Part shown: one piece after another, positions 59,201 to 60,450 of the stretch
How the letters are laid out: every line of letters starts with the position of its first letter
How positions within the stretch are numbered: position 1 is the first letter of the stretch
Assembly: GCA_020845935.1 (NCBI GenBank)
Contig: JADLEV010000028.1
Span: 1-60,450, forward strand
DNA: 60,450 bases
Direction of reading: 5' to 3'
Origin: Gammaproteobacteria bacterium
GTDB lineage: Bacteria > Pseudomonadota > Gammaproteobacteria > Ga0077536
Notes under the pieces: generated by a model
Told to the model about the DNA's origin: nothing
Databases searched by the model: none
What the model saw: the letters and a program-made list of their open reading frames with translations, nothing else
Program-made: the position numbers and the translations under genes

Positions 59201-60148
59201 CGGCAGCTCGCGCAGAGCCGCAATCTCGCCGAGCTGCGCGCCGGCTACGGGCGCGAAGCGAAACAGGAGTTCACCGCGCGACATGAAACACCTCTGGAGC
59301 ACACCGGCATGACGGAATGGCGTTGTGGTCCTCTGCCCGAGTTGCTGGAGGTTGCGGTCCCGGGCGGCACCGCGATCGGCTATCCCGGTTTCATCGATGA
59401 AGGGGACAGCGTGTCGCTGCATGTGTTCGATACCCAGGATGAAGCACGCGCCGCGCATCGCACCGGCTTGCTGCGGCTGTTCCTGCTGCGCTTTCGCGAT
59501 CAGGTGAAGTACTTCGAAAAGAACCTGCCGGGCCTGACGCCGATGGGCATGCAGTTCATGGCGCTCGATACGGTCGAAGAACTGCGCCGGCAACTCATCG
59601 AGCTGATCTTCACCCGCGCCTGCCTCACTGAACCCTGGCCGGCGAACGCCGCGGAGTTCGACGCGCGCTGCGTCGAGGCGAAGACCCGTGTCGGTCTGCT
59701 GGCGCAGGAAATCTGCCGGCTCGTCGGCCAGATCCTCACCGACTGGCACGCGCTGAAGAAAAAGCTCTCCGGGTTCAAGACGCACGCCGCGGCGCAACAG
59801 GACATCGAGCAACAACTCGGCCGGCTGATCCACAAGCGCTTCATCGCCGACACCCCATTCGAACGATTGCAGCACATCCCGCGCTATCTCAAGGCCGCGG
59901 CGCTGCGCCTCGACAAGTTGAAGGCCGACCCCGCGCGCGACGTCCGCCTGCTCGCCGAGTTCACCCCGCTGTGGAGCCAGTACCAGAAGCGCGCCGCGCA
60001 ACTCGGCAAGCAAGGCATCGCCGACGAGCGCATGCGGCAATTCCGCTGGCTGCTCGAAGAGCTGCGCGTGCAACTCTTCGCCCAGGAGCTGCGCACGCCG
60101 ACACCCGTCTCGGTCAAACGGCTGCGGACGATGTGGGAGAGCCTGTAG
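56255..60148 (+). CDS. hrpA: ATP-dependent RNA helicase HrpA
   Basis: This is a DEAH-box helicase with Walker A GETGSGKTTQLPQ (about residues 98-110), DEAHERSLNIDFLLGYL motif II, SATIDAARF motif III and TNVAETSLTVPGIRYV motif V, followed by the HA2/OB-fold domains and a long C-terminal DUF3418-type region. Such proteins clear stalled ribosomes or process mRNA. No ATG, GTG or TTG fits the expected start. A CTG at 56255, overlapping the previous gene's TGA, gives 1297 residues, close to E. coli HrpA (1300). Longer frames run into the previous gene in another phase. The start is therefore uncertain; the gene itself is not. Confidence 0.93.
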   Translation: MTANASHSPDRDELADCLCADRRRLRALARALRHAFGDKREALRVEREQLLARSRAAVVARRARLPKPTFANDLPVNARREQIATLIERHPVVIVCGETGSGKTTQLPQICLALGRGSTGLIGHTQPRRIAARTVADRIAEELRCESGRQVGYKIRFTDRTSPESCIKLMTDGILLAETQTDPLLAQYDTLILDEAHERSLNIDFLLGYLKQLLPKRPDLKVIVTSATIDAARFAAHFDGAPVIEVSGRLYPVAIRYRPVRTDDDDDERDLYDAIVDACDELHREGPGDVLVFLPGEREIRDATEALRKHHPPHTEILPLYARLSAAEQARIFAPHAGRRIVLATNVAETSLTVPGIRYVVDTGLARVKRYSYRQKVEQLQIERIARAAANQRAGRCGRVAAGICIRLYDEADFLARSEFTDPEILRSSLAGVILRMKSLRLGDVDEFPFLEPPPAKAIGDGYQLLLELGAVTEARALTPLGAELAPLPLDPKIGRMILAARDARCLREVLIIAAALSVQDPRERPVERQEAADQAHRKYADERSEFITWLKLWRWYEEQLAHRKSQRKLVAECHERFLSARRLREWRDIHGQLHALAAEHGWHDNDEPADYDAIHRALLAGLLGNVGCKAPEDAHYLGARGIRFLIHPGSHLHRKAGRWIAAAEITETTRLYARCVARIEPEWLEQVGAHLIRRSHYDPHWEKKAMRAVAYERTTLYGLVINPRRRVNFGPIDPPAARTIFIRAGLVAGDIAEDYVRRWPFFRHNRKLIADIEQLEHKSRRQDVLVDESLIEAFYDRLLPPDVCDGPGFDRWRQDAEREQPKLLFLDRADLMRHEAAGITTDAFPHRLEAAGVAFELCYHFEPGAANDGVTLTVPLARLNQVPAARCEWLVPGLLHEKVVQLVKTLPQRIRAKLVPVPEFATEFVAAVAPSDTALVNALIRFILDSRGLNARGWSITPDAFRPEALPAHLAMNFRLLDEHGRQLAQSRNLAELRAGYGREAKQEFTARHETPLEHTGMTEWRCGPLPELLEVAVPGGTAIGYPGFIDEGDSVSLHVFDTQDEARAAHRTGLLRLFLLRFRDQVKYFEKNLPGLTPMGMQFMALDTVEELRRQLIELIFTRACLTEPWPANAAEFDARCVEAKTRVGLLAQEICRLVGQILTDWHALKKKLSGFKTHAAAQQDIEQQLGRLIHKRFIADTPFERLQHIPRYLKAAALRLDKLKADPARDVRLLAEFTPLWSQYQKRAAQLGKQGIADERMRQFRWLLEELRVQLFAQELRTPTPVSVKRLRTMWESL

Positions 60149-60262
60149 CGCGAGAGATGGCAAGGTGGCCAGCCCGTTCTGACCGGCGCCCGGCGAAAGC
60201 GCTGATCATGAAGCCATCACTATTAACCACAGCCGATTGACGCTCGCCCGGAACGGGGTCCC
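60149..60262. other. Spacer between hrpA and the integrase gene
   Basis: This 114-base convergent spacer separates the stops of hrpA and the recombinase. I see no attC-like core pair, no tRNA and no clear terminator. It marks the boundary between conserved chromosome and a probable integron. Confidence 0.5.
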
Positions 60263-60450
60263 TCATCGAGCCGCGGGATTCAGCGCCGCGCCGAGCGGAC
60301 TGCGTACCGCCAGACCGCCGCGCTGCAGCACGTGCGTATAGACCTGCGTCGTGCGCACATCACTGTGACCAAGCTGTTCCTGCACGGTCCGGATATCGGC
60401 ACCGCGTTCGAGCAGATGCGTCGCGAACGAATGCCGCAGCGTATGCGGCG
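60263..60450 (-). CDS. intI: Integron-type tyrosine recombinase IntI, C-terminal part
   Basis: The minus-strand frame reads in from the right edge and ends with TGA at 60263. It carries the tyrosine-recombinase motifs [17 protein letters not shown] (HxxR), LGHSDVRTT and the nucleophile Tyr in QVYTHVL. The tail [19 protein letters not shown] closely follows the pattern THVLxxGGxxVRSPL of integron integrases and differs from XerC/XerD. About 61 residues are visible. The N-terminal part, including the IntI-specific extra helix needed to confirm the type, and any attI site lie outside the window. Its 3' end points at hrpA, so cassettes would lie to the right. Confidence 0.82.
   Translation of the reverse strand, partial: PHTLRHSFATHLLERGADIRTVQEQLGHSDVRTTQVYTHVLQRGGLAVRSPLGAALNPAAR

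Noticed and set aside
57536-60163. 875-codon open frame on the minus strand
   Set aside because: It is antisense to hrpA and has no family match or ribosome-binding site.
60149-60262. attC or attI site in the hrpA-integrase spacer
   Set aside because: No GTTRRRY/RYYYAAC pair with an intervening palindrome is present, and attI is expected on the other side of the integrase gene.

Overview
This window comes from a high-GC gammaproteobacterium. The left end has the order pilQ-aroK-aroB-damX-like-gltB-gltD-hemE, which matches the Pseudomonas/Xanthomonas-type chromosomal backbone. Other conserved neighbourhoods (algH-ruvX-pyrR, proA-nadD-rsfS-rlmH-maf, yggX-mutY-asmA, argH divergent from algZ-algR) and a 1170-residue TonB-dependent receptor fit an environmental gammaproteobacterium, perhaps near Nevskiales, Steroidobacterales or Xanthomonadales. 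I cannot place it more precisely from this sequence. Most of the window is ordinary chromosome, densely coding on both strands.

Layout. 1-10.8 kb: the tail of the type IV pilus secretin, shikimate genes, a SPOR-domain ATPase, glutamate synthase genes and hemE, all on +. The glutamate synthase large subunit has an in-frame TAG where relatives have serine. 11-14.5 kb: a lone TonB-dependent receptor (-), followed by a 564-base gap. 15.1-20 kb: a long minus-strand housekeeping run, algH-ruvX-pyrR-proA-nadD-rsfS-rlmH-maf. 20.2-25 kb: a YhaO/YhaN (SbcDC-like) nuclease-ATPase pair (+). 25-30.2 kb: Kup potassium transporter (-), MOSC protein (+), a 5'-truncated exosortase-type surface protein (-) and a secreted serine hydrolase (+). 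30.2-34.8 kb: tRNA-Phe, yggX, mutY and asmA (-). 35-38.2 kb: argH (-) and algZR (+). 38.2-42.5 kb: a B12-binding radical SAM protein, xthA, and a GIDE/LemA membrane pair (-).

42.7-50 kb is an accessory-looking envelope cluster: a secreted sulfatase, two paralogous DUF3604 proteins, a parvulin-type prolyl isomerase placed between them on the other strand, and a HupE/UreJ-type membrane protein. 50.2-56.3 kb holds small genes (HNH protein, DUF454 protein, GDT1 half-protein, VOC protein, periplasmic rhodanese, glutamine amidotransferase) and a tannase-family esterase divergent from a LysR regulator. 56.3-60.1 kb is hrpA, apparently starting at a non-ATG codon.

The last 188 bases encode the C-terminus of a tyrosine recombinase with the integron-integrase (IntI) tail signature, on the minus strand. 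Its 3' end faces hrpA, so any attI site and gene-cassette array would lie just beyond the right edge. The most notable points are this integron boundary, the amber codon in gltB, the DUF3604/PPIase/HupE cluster and the truncated exosortase substrate.
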